Source: Pseudomonas koreensis (GTDB lineage: Bacteria > Pseudomonadota > Gammaproteobacteria > Pseudomonadales > Pseudomonadaceae). Taken from it: DNA of 64,000 nt. Positions within the stretch are counted from its first letter, which is position 1. Each line of letters opens with the position of its first letter. Both the position numbers and the translations under genes were made by a program. The notes below the pieces were generated by a model. It searched no databases, was not told where the DNA came from, and worked only from the letters and a program-made list of their open reading frames with translations. Positions 34,201 to 42,408 of this stretch are shown piece by piece. The stretch is taken from contig NZ_JAOEJU010000032.1 in assembly GCF_025447595.1 (NCBI RefSeq), positions 1-64,000 of the forward strand, written 5' to 3'.

Positions 34201-37200
34201 AACAATACCAGCATCGCTGATCTGAACGGCAACGCCGGCAGCGGCACCACCGACTCCAACAACTACGCCATCGATACCGTGCGCCCGACCGCAACCATCG
34301 TGGTGGCCGACAACAACCTGCGGATCGGTGAAACCTCGCTGGTGACCATCACCTTCAGCGAAGCGGTGAGCGGTTTCACCAACGCCGACCTGACCATTGC
34401 CAGCGGCACGTTGAGCGCAGTCAGCAGCAGCGACGGCGGTATCACCTGGACCGCGACGTTCACCCCGAGCGCCAGCGTCACCGATACCACCAACCTGATT
34501 ACCCTGGACAACACCGGCATCGTCGACCTGTCGGGTAACGCCGGCAGCGGCACCACCGATTCCAACAACTATGCGATCGATACGGTGCGGCCAACCGCGA
34601 CCATCGTGGTCGCCGACAGCAACCTCACGGCCGGCGAAACCTCGCTGGTGACCATCACCTTCAGCGAAGCAGTGAGCGGTTTCACCAACGCCGACCTGAT
34701 CATCGCCAACGGCACGCTGACGGCGGTCAGCAGCAGCGACGGCGGCATTACCTGGACGGCAACGTTCACGCCGAACGTGGGCGTCAACGACGCGACCAAC
34801 CTGATCGTGCTGGCCAACACCGGCATCGCCGACCTTTCGGGCAACGCCGGCAGCGGCACGACCAACTCCAACAACTACACCATCGACACCGTGGTGCCGA
34901 CCGCGACCATCATCGTGTCCGACCCCAGTCTGAAGATCGGCGAAACCTCGCTGGTGACCATCACCTTCAGCGAAGCGGTCACTGGTTTCACCAACGCCGA
35001 CCTGACCATCGCCAACGGCACGCTCAGCGCGGTCAGCAGCAGCGACGGCGGCATTACCTGGACGGCGACCTTCACGCCGACCACCAACATCACCGACGCC
35101 ACCAACCTGATCACGCTGGACAACTCCGGCATCCAGAACCTGTCGGGCAATGCCGGTAGCGGCACCACCGATTCGAACAATTATTCAATCGACACGGTGC
35201 GTCCGACCGCCACCATCGTGGTCGCCGACACTGCACTCGGCGTCGGCCAGACCAGTCTGGTGACCATCACCTTTAGCGAAGCGGTAACCGGTTTCACCAA
35301 CGCCGACTTGACCATCGCCAACGGTACGCTGAGCGCAGTGAGCAGCAGCGATGGCGGAATTACCTGGACAGCCACCTTCACCCCGGCGGCAGGGATCACA
35401 GACACCACCAACGTCATCACCCTGGACAACACCGGCATCTCCGATCTGGCGGGCAACGCCGGCACCGGCACCACCGATTCCAACAATTACGCGGTCGACA
35501 GTCAGCGTCCGACGGCGACTATTGTCATGACCGACAGCGACCTGCGGCCCGGCGAAACGGCGCTGGTGACCATTACCTTCAGCGAGGCGGTCACCGGTTT
35601 CGACAATTCCGACCTGAGTGTCGCCAACGGCACCCTGAGCAACGTTTCGTCGAGCGACGGTGGCATTACCTGGACGGCCACCTTCACGCCGAACATCGGC
35701 GTCACCGACCTCACCAACCTGATCGTCCTGAACAACACCGGCATCACCGACCTGGCGGGCAACACCGGCACCGGCATCACCAGCTCGGCTAACTACCAGG
35801 TGCAGACCCAGGTGCCGACCGCCACCATCGTGGTGGCCGACACTTCGCTGAAGGCCGGGGAAACTTCGCTGGTGACCATCACCTTCAACGAGGCGGTGAG
35901 CGGTTTCGACAACAGCGACCTGACCATCGCCAACGGCACGTTGAGCAACGTCAGCAGCAGCGACGGCGGCATCACCTGGACCGCGACCTTCACGCCGACC
36001 AACAACATCACCGACAGCAGCAACCTGATCACCCTGAACAACGCCGGGGTGGCCAACCTGTCGGGCAACAGTGGCGTCGGCACCACCGATTCGAATAACT
36101 TCGCCATCGACACCGCGCTGCCGACCGCCACCATCGTGGTCGCCGACAACCGCCTGGGCATCGGTGAAACCACCACCGTGACCATTACTTTCAGCGAAGC
36201 GGTGAGCGGGTTCGACCTGTCGGACATCAGCGTCGCCAACGGTTCGCTGTCGAACCTGACCAGCAGCGACGGCGGCGTGACCTGGACGGCGACCTTCACG
36301 CCGACAGCCAACGTCAACGACCCGACCAACCTGATCCTGATCGACACCGCCGGTGTCCAGGATCTGGCCGGCAACCTCGGCGCGAGCATCGCGATTTCCA
36401 ACAATTACACCCTCGATGCGACCCGGCCGACGGTGAACATCGTGGTTGCCAACCCGCACCTGGGCATCGGCCAGAGCACTACGGTGACCTTCACGTTCAG
36501 CGAGGCGGTGAGCAATTTCGACCTGTCCGACCTGAGCGTGACCAACGGCGACCTGAGCAATCTGACCAGCAGTGACGGCGGCAAGACCTGGACCGCGACC
36601 TTCACGCCGACTGCGAATGTCACCGACCCGAGCAACTTCATCGCGCTGGACACCAGCAACGTCACCGACCTTGCGGGCAATGCCGGCAGCACGGTGGCGG
36701 TGTCGAACAACTACGCCCTCGACAGCGAACGGCCGACCGCCACGGTGGTGATCGCCAATCCGAACCTGGGCGTCGGCCAGACCTCGCAGGTGATCATCAC
36801 CTTCAATGAAGCGGTGAGCGGTTTCGACCTGTCGGACCTCAGCGTGGCCAACGGCACCTTGTCCAACCTGAGCAGCAGCGACGGCGGCAAGACCTGGACC
36901 GCGACCCTGACGCCGAACGCCAACGTCAACAGCGCCAGCAATGAGATCAGCATCAACACGGCCGGGGTGAGCGACCTGTCGGGCAACAGTGGCAGCGGCG
37001 TCAGCAGTTCCGGCAATTACGTGATCAACACGGTGCCGGTGGTGGTGCCTGTGCCTCCGACGCCTCCTACACCTCCGGTGACACCGACTTCTCCGCTGAT
37101 CGTAGTGACGCCGGATCCGGAATTCCGCAGCAGCGATCCGGTCGCACCGCTACCACCGCCGAATGTTCCGCTGCAACCGATCGTCTTCACCGCGCCCACC

Positions 37201-37644
37201 GGCGACCTCGGTTCGCCGCTGACTTTCGCGCCGTTATTCGAGCAGAGGGTGATCGGCAACGGCATCCGTCCGCTGGGGGATATTTTCATCAACCGCGGTG
37301 CTTTGAGCCCGAGCTTCATTGCCCAGGTCTTCACCAGCAGCGACAACGCAGGTGACGGCTCGGGTCATGGCTTCCTCGGTTTCGGCGGCGGCGATGGCGG
37401 GGTGTTCGGCAGCAGCACGCTGTCGAGCCTGTTCAATCAGGACAGCAGCGCCGAGCGCGATTCGCTGAACGCCTTCGACCGTCATTCGATCAAGGGCGGC
37501 GATATTTCCCAGGGCCTGCGCGGTGTGTTCGGCGCGCCGACCCTGGGCCAGCAACTGCAACAGATCAAGGACAGCGAGCAGCACCGGGTCGACAACCTGG
37601 CGGCAGCACTGCAACAGGTCGGCATCAGCGAAATGCGGGCCTGA
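31225..37644 (+). CDS. Giant LEPR-motif / DUF4347 protein with thirteen Ig-like repeats
   Basis: A 2,139-residue protein, probably exported. The N terminus has no Sec signal but contains SLEPRMLFDGA (residues 24–34), the LEPR-XLL type motif found at the start of large repetitive bacterial proteins. DUF4347 follows (about 90–245, 'VQIIAHGNAGDLWLGNSYL', 'DILIYGCYTAEGDRG'), then a beta-helix-like start ('GVGSLRAALASAQNGDIVTF') and a glycine-rich zone (about 345–600). Thirteen repeats of 102 residues cover about 607–1931 (consensus TIVVADxxLKVGETSLVTI). A Pro-rich linker and a 170-residue C-terminal domain end the protein. GGTGAG precedes ATG 31225; GTG 31216 is an alternative. The TolC-family gene is 48 bases downstream. 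Likely a surface adhesin or matrix protein. Confidence 0.82.
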   Translation: MWWSKQKSRVTEGQRTLAAPMIMSLEPRMLFDGAVAATVADTAAAQPDSHPTADAAKAPTADHPVASKDTHGQADATPAASPVAVPGQSVVFVDARVKDADSLLKGVAPGTQVVKLDAGKDGLQQIADYLDQHQGVSSVQIIAHGNAGDLWLGNSYLSADNVAQRSAILAEIGKDMNVGGDILIYGCYTAEGDRGLSFVDSLAQLTGRDVAASNNRTGVGGDWDLEIATGNIESANVLSTQAMSEYQWGLATWTATNNANTGVGSLRAALASAQNGDIVTFSSGMTVQLTSELLINKNITVDGDLNNDGVADVTLDGQYRTRVVEITSGSTVTLDGLVITRGLVSGNGGNGGYGATGAMGGGIFNAGILTLNNVSVTSNAAAGGGGGGGVTSTYSGGAGGGGGGLGGQGGGHGGSTGSGIGTYGGQAGSGGVGGYGGGFDATNMGGRGGASTGGAGGLGTSNYSNGGNGGTASNGTISIGGGGGGAGWDKVGGAGGNAAGGIYNASTGTLKIVGTSVISNNLGAGGGGGGGGGFGSNASNGGIAGRGVGAIWNQGGTVLITAANFATISGNAAGSGAGGVALGGGTNGTSPTAVAAIFNNGGTLNTAYVEPPTATIVMSDTALKIGETSLVTITFSRAVTGFTNADLTIANGTLTSVSSSDGGLTWTATFTPTNNITDSTNLITLDNTGVTAISDGVAGVGTTSSVNYAIDTARPTVTIVMSDTALKIGDTSLVTFTFSEAVTGFTNADLTIANGTLSAVSSSDGGITWTGTFTPTASITDTTNLISLDKTGIADLAGNAGSGTTDSANYVIDTVRPTATIVVADANLAVGETSLVTITFSEAVSGFTTADMTVANGTLTGLSSSDGGITWTATLTPTSSITDTTNLVTLDNTGVVDLAGNAGSGTTNSNNYAIDTVRPTATIVVADNALKVGETSLVTITFSEAITGFTNADLTIANGTLTAVSSSDGGITWTATFTPTASITDATNLITLNNTSIADLNGNAGSGTTDSNNYAIDTVRPTATIVVADNNLRIGETSLVTITFSEAVSGFTNADLTIASGTLSAVSSSDGGITWTATFTPSASVTDTTNLITLDNTGIVDLSGNAGSGTTDSNNYAIDTVRPTATIVVADSNLTAGETSLVTITFSEAVSGFTNADLIIANGTLTAVSSSDGGITWTATFTPNVGVNDATNLIVLANTGIADLSGNAGSGTTNSNNYTIDTVVPTATIIVSDPSLKIGETSLVTITFSEAVTGFTNADLTIANGTLSAVSSSDGGITWTATFTPTTNITDATNLITLDNSGIQNLSGNAGSGTTDSNNYSIDTVRPTATIVVADTALGVGQTSLVTITFSEAVTGFTNADLTIANGTLSAVSSSDGGITWTATFTPAAGITDTTNVITLDNTGISDLAGNAGTGTTDSNNYAVDSQRPTATIVMTDSDLRPGETALVTITFSEAVTGFDNSDLSVANGTLSNVSSSDGGITWTATFTPNIGVTDLTNLIVLNNTGITDLAGNTGTGITSSANYQVQTQVPTATIVVADTSLKAGETSLVTITFNEAVSGFDNSDLTIANGTLSNVSSSDGGITWTATFTPTNNITDSSNLITLNNAGVANLSGNSGVGTTDSNNFAIDTALPTATIVVADNRLGIGETTTVTITFSEAVSGFDLSDISVANGSLSNLTSSDGGVTWTATFTPTANVNDPTNLILIDTAGVQDLAGNLGASIAISNNYTLDATRPTVNIVVANPHLGIGQSTTVTFTFSEAVSNFDLSDLSVTNGDLSNLTSSDGGKTWTATFTPTANVTDPSNFIALDTSNVTDLAGNAGSTVAVSNNYALDSERPTATVVIANPNLGVGQTSQVIITFNEAVSGFDLSDLSVANGTLSNLSSSDGGKTWTATLTPNANVNSASNEISINTAGVSDLSGNSGSGVSSSGNYVINTVPVVVPVPPTPPTPPVTPTSPLIVVTPDPEFRSSDPVAPLPPPNVPLQPIVFTAPTGDLGSPLTFAPLFEQRVIGNGIRPLGDIFINRGALSPSFIAQVFTSSDNAGDGSGHGFLGFGGGDGGVFGSSTLSSLFNQDSSAERDSLNAFDRHSIKGGDISQGLRGVFGAPTLGQQLQQIKDSEQHRVDNLAAALQQVGISEMRA
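33045..37016 (+). repeat. Thirteen tandem 306-bp repeats encoding Ig-like domains
   Basis: Unit boundaries fall at 33345, 33651, 33957, 34263, 34569, 34875, 35181, 35487, 35793, 36099, 36405 and 36711, an exact period of 306 bases after a slightly shorter first unit. The units at about 33.6–35.5 kb are most alike; the last five are more diverged and replace 'GFTNADLTI' with 'GFDLSDLSV'. This pattern suggests recent amplification in the centre of the array. Confidence 0.9.
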
Positions 37645-37692
37645 CAACACACAACAACTCACATATGTGCGGGACCTAGGGGCGATCCAGGG

Positions 37693-39207
37693 ATGAAGAA
37701 AAGTCAGAAGTTGTTCGGCGCCAGCCTGCTGGCGCTGGCGATCAGCGGATGTGCAGTGACCAGTGAACCGATCGAACGCAGTGTCAGCGAGCAACGGGCC
37801 CGGGCAGACCTGCAAAGCATGTACAAGGGCCAGGAGCCGCTGAGCGGTCCGCTGACCCTGCACCAGGCCATGGCCCGCGCGGTGAAATACAACCTCGAAG
37901 GCCGCCTGAAAATCATGGAGGAAGCGCTGGCCAAGCGGCAGCTCGACCTCGCCAGTTTCGACATGCTGCCGCGCATGGCGCTGGACGCCGGCTACGTCGG
38001 ACGCAACAACGTCAGCGCCTCCAGCAGCCAGAGCGTGCGCACCGGCACCCAGTCTCTGGAACCGTCGACCTCCCAGGACCGCGACCGCGACGTCGCCGAC
38101 CTGACCATGGTCTGGAACGTCCTCGATTTCGGCGTCAGCTACATCAGTGCCAAGCAGCAGGGCGACCAGCGCCTGATCGTGCAGGAGCGCCGGCGCAAAG
38201 TGATCAACACCATCGTTCAGGACGTGCGCTCGGCCTATTGGCGGGCGATGGCCGCCGAACGCCTGCTCAAGCAGATCGACAGCCTGATGGCGCGGGTCGA
38301 CACCGCCCGCCGCAACAGCGAAAGCATGAGCGAACAGCGCATTGGCGATCCGGTGCAATCCCTCGGCTATCAGCGTTCGCTGATCGAAGCCACTCGGCAA
38401 CTGGAAGAACAACGCCGAGCGTTGTCGCTGGCAAAAACCGAACTGGCGACCCTGATCAACCTGCCGCTGGGCACCAACCTGACGTTGGCCACCGATGACG
38501 GTTATCAGATCCCGGAACTCAAGGTCGATCTGAGCAAACTCGAACAGGAAGCCCTGACCAGCCGTCCGGAACTGCGCGAGCAGGATTACCAGACCCGGAT
38601 CAGCGCCGCCGAAACCCGCAAGGCCATGCTGCGTCTGCTGCCGGGCCTGGAGTTCTCCGCCGGCGGGCATTACGACAGCAACTCGTTCCTGGTGGAACAG
38701 GGCTGGGCCGACTACGGCGTGAAGGTCACCTGGAACCTGTTCAACGTGATCTCTGCCCCGGCGGCCATCGACGTGGCCAAGGCCGGTGAAGAAGTCGCCG
38801 CCGCACGGCGTCAGGCGATGTCGATTGCGGTGCTGGCGCAGCTCTACGTGGCCAACGCCAACTATCAGGAGGCGCTGCGCCAGTTCAAGACCAACCAGCA
38901 ACTGTCGGACATTGACGGGCAAATCGTCGGTCAGTTGCGTAACCGCCGTCAGGCCGACGGCATTGGTGAGCTGGACCTGATTCAGGGCGAACTCAACACC
39001 TTGCAGGCCGACTTGCGTCGTGACTTGTCTTACGCCGATCTGCGCAATGCTTACGGCCAGATTTTCGCCAGCGCCGGCCTCGATCCGTTGCCGGATCAGG
39101 TGCAGTCGACCGAAGTCCAGTCGATCGCCACCGCGTTGGCCAACCGCGAAGCGGCGTGGGCCTCGGGGAATATTTCGGTGCCGGTGGCCCATGCCTCCGC
39201 GCAGTGA
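37693..39207 (+). CDS. TolC-family outer-membrane lipoprotein paired with the LEPR/DUF4347 protein
   Basis: A 504-residue outer-membrane efflux protein. The signal peptide ends in the lipobox ISGC (Cys19), so it is predicted to be lipidated. The two TolC-type coiled-coil repeats are present, with 'VLDFGVSYISAKQQGDQRLI' in the first and 'TWNLFNVISAPAAIDVAKAG' in the second. It lies between the giant protein gene and the hydroxylase gene (3-base gap). No ABC transporter or adaptor gene is adjacent, so it must work with partners encoded elsewhere; the HlyD/M50 trio at 16.6–20.8 kb is the natural candidate. Confidence 0.85.
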   Translation: MKKSQKLFGASLLALAISGCAVTSEPIERSVSEQRARADLQSMYKGQEPLSGPLTLHQAMARAVKYNLEGRLKIMEEALAKRQLDLASFDMLPRMALDAGYVGRNNVSASSSQSVRTGTQSLEPSTSQDRDRDVADLTMVWNVLDFGVSYISAKQQGDQRLIVQERRRKVINTIVQDVRSAYWRAMAAERLLKQIDSLMARVDTARRNSESMSEQRIGDPVQSLGYQRSLIEATRQLEEQRRALSLAKTELATLINLPLGTNLTLATDDGYQIPELKVDLSKLEQEALTSRPELREQDYQTRISAAETRKAMLRLLPGLEFSAGGHYDSNSFLVEQGWADYGVKVTWNLFNVISAPAAIDVAKAGEEVAAARRQAMSIAVLAQLYVANANYQEALRQFKTNQQLSDIDGQIVGQLRNRRQADGIGELDLIQGELNTLQADLRRDLSYADLRNAYGQIFASAGLDPLPDQVQSTEVQSIATALANREAAWASGNISVPVAHASAQ

Positions 39208-39210
39208 ACG

Positions 39211-39996
39211 ATGAGCCGGCCGGCGTATTCACGCCTGCCGGTCACTGTGGATCTGCCGCTGTTGTTGCAGGCCTTGGCGACGATTGAGGACAAGGCCTGG
39301 CGCGGTCACTTCAACACCGCTTATTTCGCTGGCGACTGGAGCGGCGTGGCGCTGATTTCCGCCGCCGATGCGCTGACCGAACTGTCCCCCGGCAGCGCAG
39401 AACCCGTTCAACGCGCCCCTTGGCTGAATGACCATCGCTGGCAGCAGGCCCTGCGGGATCTGCCGCTGGAAATCGTCAGTGCACGGTTGCTGCGACTGAG
39501 CCCGGGCGGGCAGATTCATGAGCATCGCGACTACGATCTAGAGGGCGCGGACGCCGATTTGCGCCTGCACATTCCACTGCTCAGTCCTCCTGCCGTGGAC
39601 TTCTGGCTCGACGGCCAGCGGATGCCGATGGCGGCGGGAGAATGCTGGTTTCTCGATCTCGCCCGACCGCATCGGGTCGACAATCGCGACCGCACGGCAC
39701 GGGTTCATCTGGTGCTCGATTGCCGCCCCGCGCCCTGGCTGGAGCAGATGATTGTTGAGGGTTTGCCGAGCACTCCGCTGCCTGATGGCACGGAGACGGC
39801 GCTGCAGCGTTTTCAACAGTTGCTGGTCACGGATCCGATGTTGTCCGCAACGTTGCAGGCATTGCACGACCCCGAAGTATTCACTGTCCAGACGCTGGCA
39901 TTGGCCGCCGAACGCGGTCTGCATTTTTCCCGTGAAGAACTACTGGCCGCGATGCGTAACGGTCGCCGGTCATGGAACGAACAATGGCGCCTGTGA
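39211..39996 (+). CDS. Aspartyl/asparaginyl beta-hydroxylase with a C-terminal Nif11-like domain
   Basis: A 261-residue protein. Residues about 75–172 form an Asp/Asn beta-hydroxylase fold: 'GGQIHEHRDYDLEG' (H105, D107 as likely iron ligands), 'DLRLHIPLL', and 'RPHRVDNRDRTARVHLVLD' with H154 and R164 (2-oxoglutarate). Residues about 198–250 ('FQQLLVTDPMLSATLQALHD', 'ERGLHFSREELLAAM') match the pattern of Nif11-like leader domains (F..L..DP.L...L.A..DPE.F..LA.E.G..F..EEL). The protein starts 3 bases after the TolC gene stop. It might hydroxylate Asp/Asn in the neighbouring giant protein, whose repeats are rich in these residues; that role is inference. Confidence 0.78.
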   Translation: MSRPAYSRLPVTVDLPLLLQALATIEDKAWRGHFNTAYFAGDWSGVALISAADALTELSPGSAEPVQRAPWLNDHRWQQALRDLPLEIVSARLLRLSPGGQIHEHRDYDLEGADADLRLHIPLLSPPAVDFWLDGQRMPMAAGECWFLDLARPHRVDNRDRTARVHLVLDCRPAPWLEQMIVEGLPSTPLPDGTETALQRFQQLLVTDPMLSATLQALHDPEVFTVQTLALAAERGLHFSREELLAAMRNGRRSWNEQWRL

Positions 39997-40958
39997 ATTT
40001 CGACGGCTGGTTGCCGATCCGCTTCTGGAAAACCGCCGGGCAATGGCAGGTCGACTGGTGCTGGTTTGGCGACACGACACTGCATCAGCCGTTCTTTCGT
40101 GAAGCCGTCGAAGACGCGTTGCGCCTGCCGTTCAATCAGGCGTTCCGCCGGCAAACACCCTTGGCGGCGCTCATGGATTGGCAAGCGCTCAGCCCGGGTC
40201 TGCCGCCAAGCGCCTTCATCCTGCACGCCTCGCGGTGTGGCTCGACGCTGATCAGTCAGATGCTCGCCCGGCTTGATGATCACATCGTGGTCTCGGAACC
40301 GCCGCCCCTTGATGCCTTGCTGCGCAGCGATCTGCCGGACGAGGAGCGCCGTGCGGCCATCGCCGGATTGCTCTCGGCGTACGGTCAGCGCCGGCGCGGC
40401 ACGGAGCAGCGGCTGGTGATCAAACTCGACGCCTGGAACATCGGCGAGTGGCCGCTGCTGCATGAGTGTTTTCCCGCTACGCCGTGGCTGTTTGTCTACC
40501 GCGATCCGCTGGAAATTGCCGTCTCGCACCTGCGCCGCCCCGGCCTGCACATGGTGCCGGGTGCGCTCGGCGATTGTGTGCTGGATGATGATTTGCCATT
40601 CGAAGGTCGCGAAGATTTCATCGCCCGGCGGCTGGGGCGCCTGCTGGAAGCCGGGTGGGTGCATTGCCGTGATTGTGCCGGGCTGGCGCTCAATTACAGC
40701 GAGTTGCCCGACGCGATGAGCGGGCGGCTGGCGCGGTTTTTCAAGCTGAGTGCCGCGCAATGTGAACAGGCGTTGGCGGCGACGGCGCAGCACGCGAAGC
40801 AACCGTCACAACCCTTTGTCGTCGATGGCGAACACAAGCGCCGCGAAGCATCGACGCTGTTGCAGGCACGGGTCGAACATTGCGCCCGTGCGCCCTATGC
40901 CGCGCTGGAACGCTTGCGCGCGCTCACGATTTCGCCGACAGATCCGCCATCCCCTTGA
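39984..40958 (+). CDS. Second sulfotransferase-like protein
   Basis: A 324-residue protein with a P-loop-like PAPS-binding segment 'FILHASRCGSTLISQMLARL' (about residues 71–90) and 'FPATPWLFVYRDPLEIAVSH', matching the sulfotransferase superfamily. About 70 additional N-terminal residues precede the loop. ATG 39984 overlaps the hydroxylase gene by 13 bases; ATG 39972 and the GTG in a GTGA overlap at 39993 are alternatives. Its 3' end overlaps the convergent slipin gene by 35 bases. It is probably the last gene of the LEPR operon. The acceptor is unknown. Confidence 0.75.
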   Translation: MAPVNFDGWLPIRFWKTAGQWQVDWCWFGDTTLHQPFFREAVEDALRLPFNQAFRRQTPLAALMDWQALSPGLPPSAFILHASRCGSTLISQMLARLDDHIVVSEPPPLDALLRSDLPDEERRAAIAGLLSAYGQRRRGTEQRLVIKLDAWNIGEWPLLHECFPATPWLFVYRDPLEIAVSHLRRPGLHMVPGALGDCVLDDDLPFEGREDFIARRLGRLLEAGWVHCRDCAGLALNYSELPDAMSGRLARFFKLSAAQCEQALAATAQHAKQPSQPFVVDGEHKRREASTLLQARVEHCARAPYAALERLRALTISPTDPPSP

Positions 40959-41682
40959 GCAACTCGATCGGCAACGGAAACACGATGGTCGAGCTCTTGT
41001 CGCCGGCAATCGAACTCAAGGTCTGCATGTAGCGCAGCTGCATGGCGCCGGGCTGGCGGCCGAGCATTTCGGCGGCCTGCATGAGTTTTTCCGAGGCCTG
41101 CAATTCGCCTTCGGCGTGGATCACCTTGGCTCGCCGCTCCCGCTCGGCTTCGGCCTGCTTGGCGATGGCGCGCACCATCGACTCGTTGAGGTCGACGTGC
41201 TTGATTTCGACGTTGGCGACCTTGATCCCCCAGGCGTCGGTCTGGGCGTCGAGCACTTGCTGGATGTCGATGTTCAGACGTTCGCGCTCGGCCAGCAGTT
41301 CGTCCAGCTCATGTTTGCCCAGCACCGCGCGCAGGGTGGTCTGGGCCAGTTGGCTGGTGGCCATGAGGAAATCTTCGACCTGGATGATCGCTTTTTGCGG
41401 GTCGAGCACGCGGAAGTACAGCACCGCGTTGACCTTCACCGACACGTTGTCGCGGGTGATCACGTCTTGTGGCGGCACGTCGAGGACGATGGTGCGCAGG
41501 TCGACCCGGACCATTTGCTGCACCACCGGGATCAGCAGGATCAGCCCCGGCCCCTTGACCTGCCAGAAGCGTCCGAGCTGGAACACCACGCCGCGTTCGT
41601 ATTCGCGCAGGATGCGGAACGTCGAGCCGGCCAGGGCGATCAGCAACAGCAGCAGCGCGACAAAACCGATTTGCAGACCCAT
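40924..41682 (-). CDS. Slipin (SPFH/band 7 family) membrane protein
   Basis: A 252-residue protein with an N-terminal membrane hairpin (about residues 3–22) and an SPFH domain ('EYERGVVFQLGRFWQVKGPG', 'LRTIVLDVPPQDVITRDNVS'), followed by a coiled coil with 'KQAEAERERRAKVIHAEGEL'. Such proteins form membrane microdomain scaffolds and are paired with NfeD partners, as here. The ATG at 41682 has GGAGAG upstream and lies 2 bases after the NfeD gene's stop. Confidence 0.9.
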   Translation of the reverse strand: MGLQIGFVALLLLLIALAGSTFRILREYERGVVFQLGRFWQVKGPGLILLIPVVQQMVRVDLRTIVLDVPPQDVITRDNVSVKVNAVLYFRVLDPQKAIIQVEDFLMATSQLAQTTLRAVLGKHELDELLAERERLNIDIQQVLDAQTDAWGIKVANVEIKHVDLNESMVRAIAKQAEAERERRAKVIHAEGELQASEKLMQAAEMLGRQPGAMQLRYMQTLSSIAGDKSSTIVFPLPIELLKGMADLSAKS

Positions 41683-41684
41683 GA

Positions 41685-42212
41685 TCACTCTCCGAGCGGT
41701 GCCGCGTCAGTCGCGGCCACTTGCAGCAACAGGCCCTTGCGTCCGACCACCCGCACCGGTTGCCCGGTGTGCAGCGGCGTGGCGCTCAGCACCTGCCAGC
41801 GTTCTCCTTGTAATTGCACCCAGCCGTTGCGGCTGTCTTCCGGTTGCACCACCGTCACCGCCGTGACACTGCCGAGCAGGCCGGCATCGCCGCTGACCGG
41901 TTGGCGCGGTCGGGTTTTCAGGGCGCGGATCAGTAGCGCGATCAGTAACAGGGCGCTGACCAGCCCGAGGCCGATCATCATCGGCACCGGCAGTTCGGCG
42001 TTGCTCAGGATCAGCGCGCCGATCACGAACATGACGATGCCACCGAGGCCGATCACCCCATAGTTGGGCAGCGCGGCTTCGGCGATCAGGAAGGTGATGC
42101 CCAGGGTGATCAGCCACAGGCCGACCGGACTGACGGCGGTAAACGGACCGTCCGCCGCAACCACCGATCCACTCAGCAGCAACAGGGCAAGCGCACAGCA
42201 ACGGATGTTCAC
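41685..42212 (-). CDS. NfeD-like membrane protein (short form)
   Basis: A 175-residue protein with a signal-peptide-like N terminus (MNIRCCALALLLLSGSVVA), three membrane helices (about 30–95) and a C-terminal OB fold ('VSGDAGLLGSVTAVTVVQ', 'RVVGRKGLLLQVA'). It lacks the ClpP-like protease of long NfeD proteins. The GTG start is preceded by GGAGG. It works with the slipin encoded immediately downstream. Confidence 0.85.
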   Translation of the reverse strand: MNIRCCALALLLLSGSVVAADGPFTAVSPVGLWLITLGITFLIAEAALPNYGVIGLGGIVMFVIGALILSNAELPVPMMIGLGLVSALLLIALLIRALKTRPRQPVSGDAGLLGSVTAVTVVQPEDSRNGWVQLQGERWQVLSATPLHTGQPVRVVGRKGLLLQVAATDAAPLGE

Positions 42213-42408
42213 GTGACCCTCCGCGAGAGTCAGGGGTTGTACTTACAGTCTAGTTGAGGCTGCGACTGGATGATTTTTGATCAATTCGCCTGGCTCGCCA
42301 GTGGGCGGATTTCCCGGTGTTCGCGGCCCGCCGGACTAGACTTTCAAGGACAGCCACAGCGTTTCATTACCGTCCGCCGCGCAGCGTCGGCGGGCACCGA
42401 GGTGCATC

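Noticed and set aside
33045..37016. Regular short open frames on the minus strand and repeat pattern that might be read as small genes or a CRISPR-like array
   Set aside because: They recur every 306 bases because the Ig-like repeats of the plus-strand gene recur; units are far too long and similar for a CRISPR.
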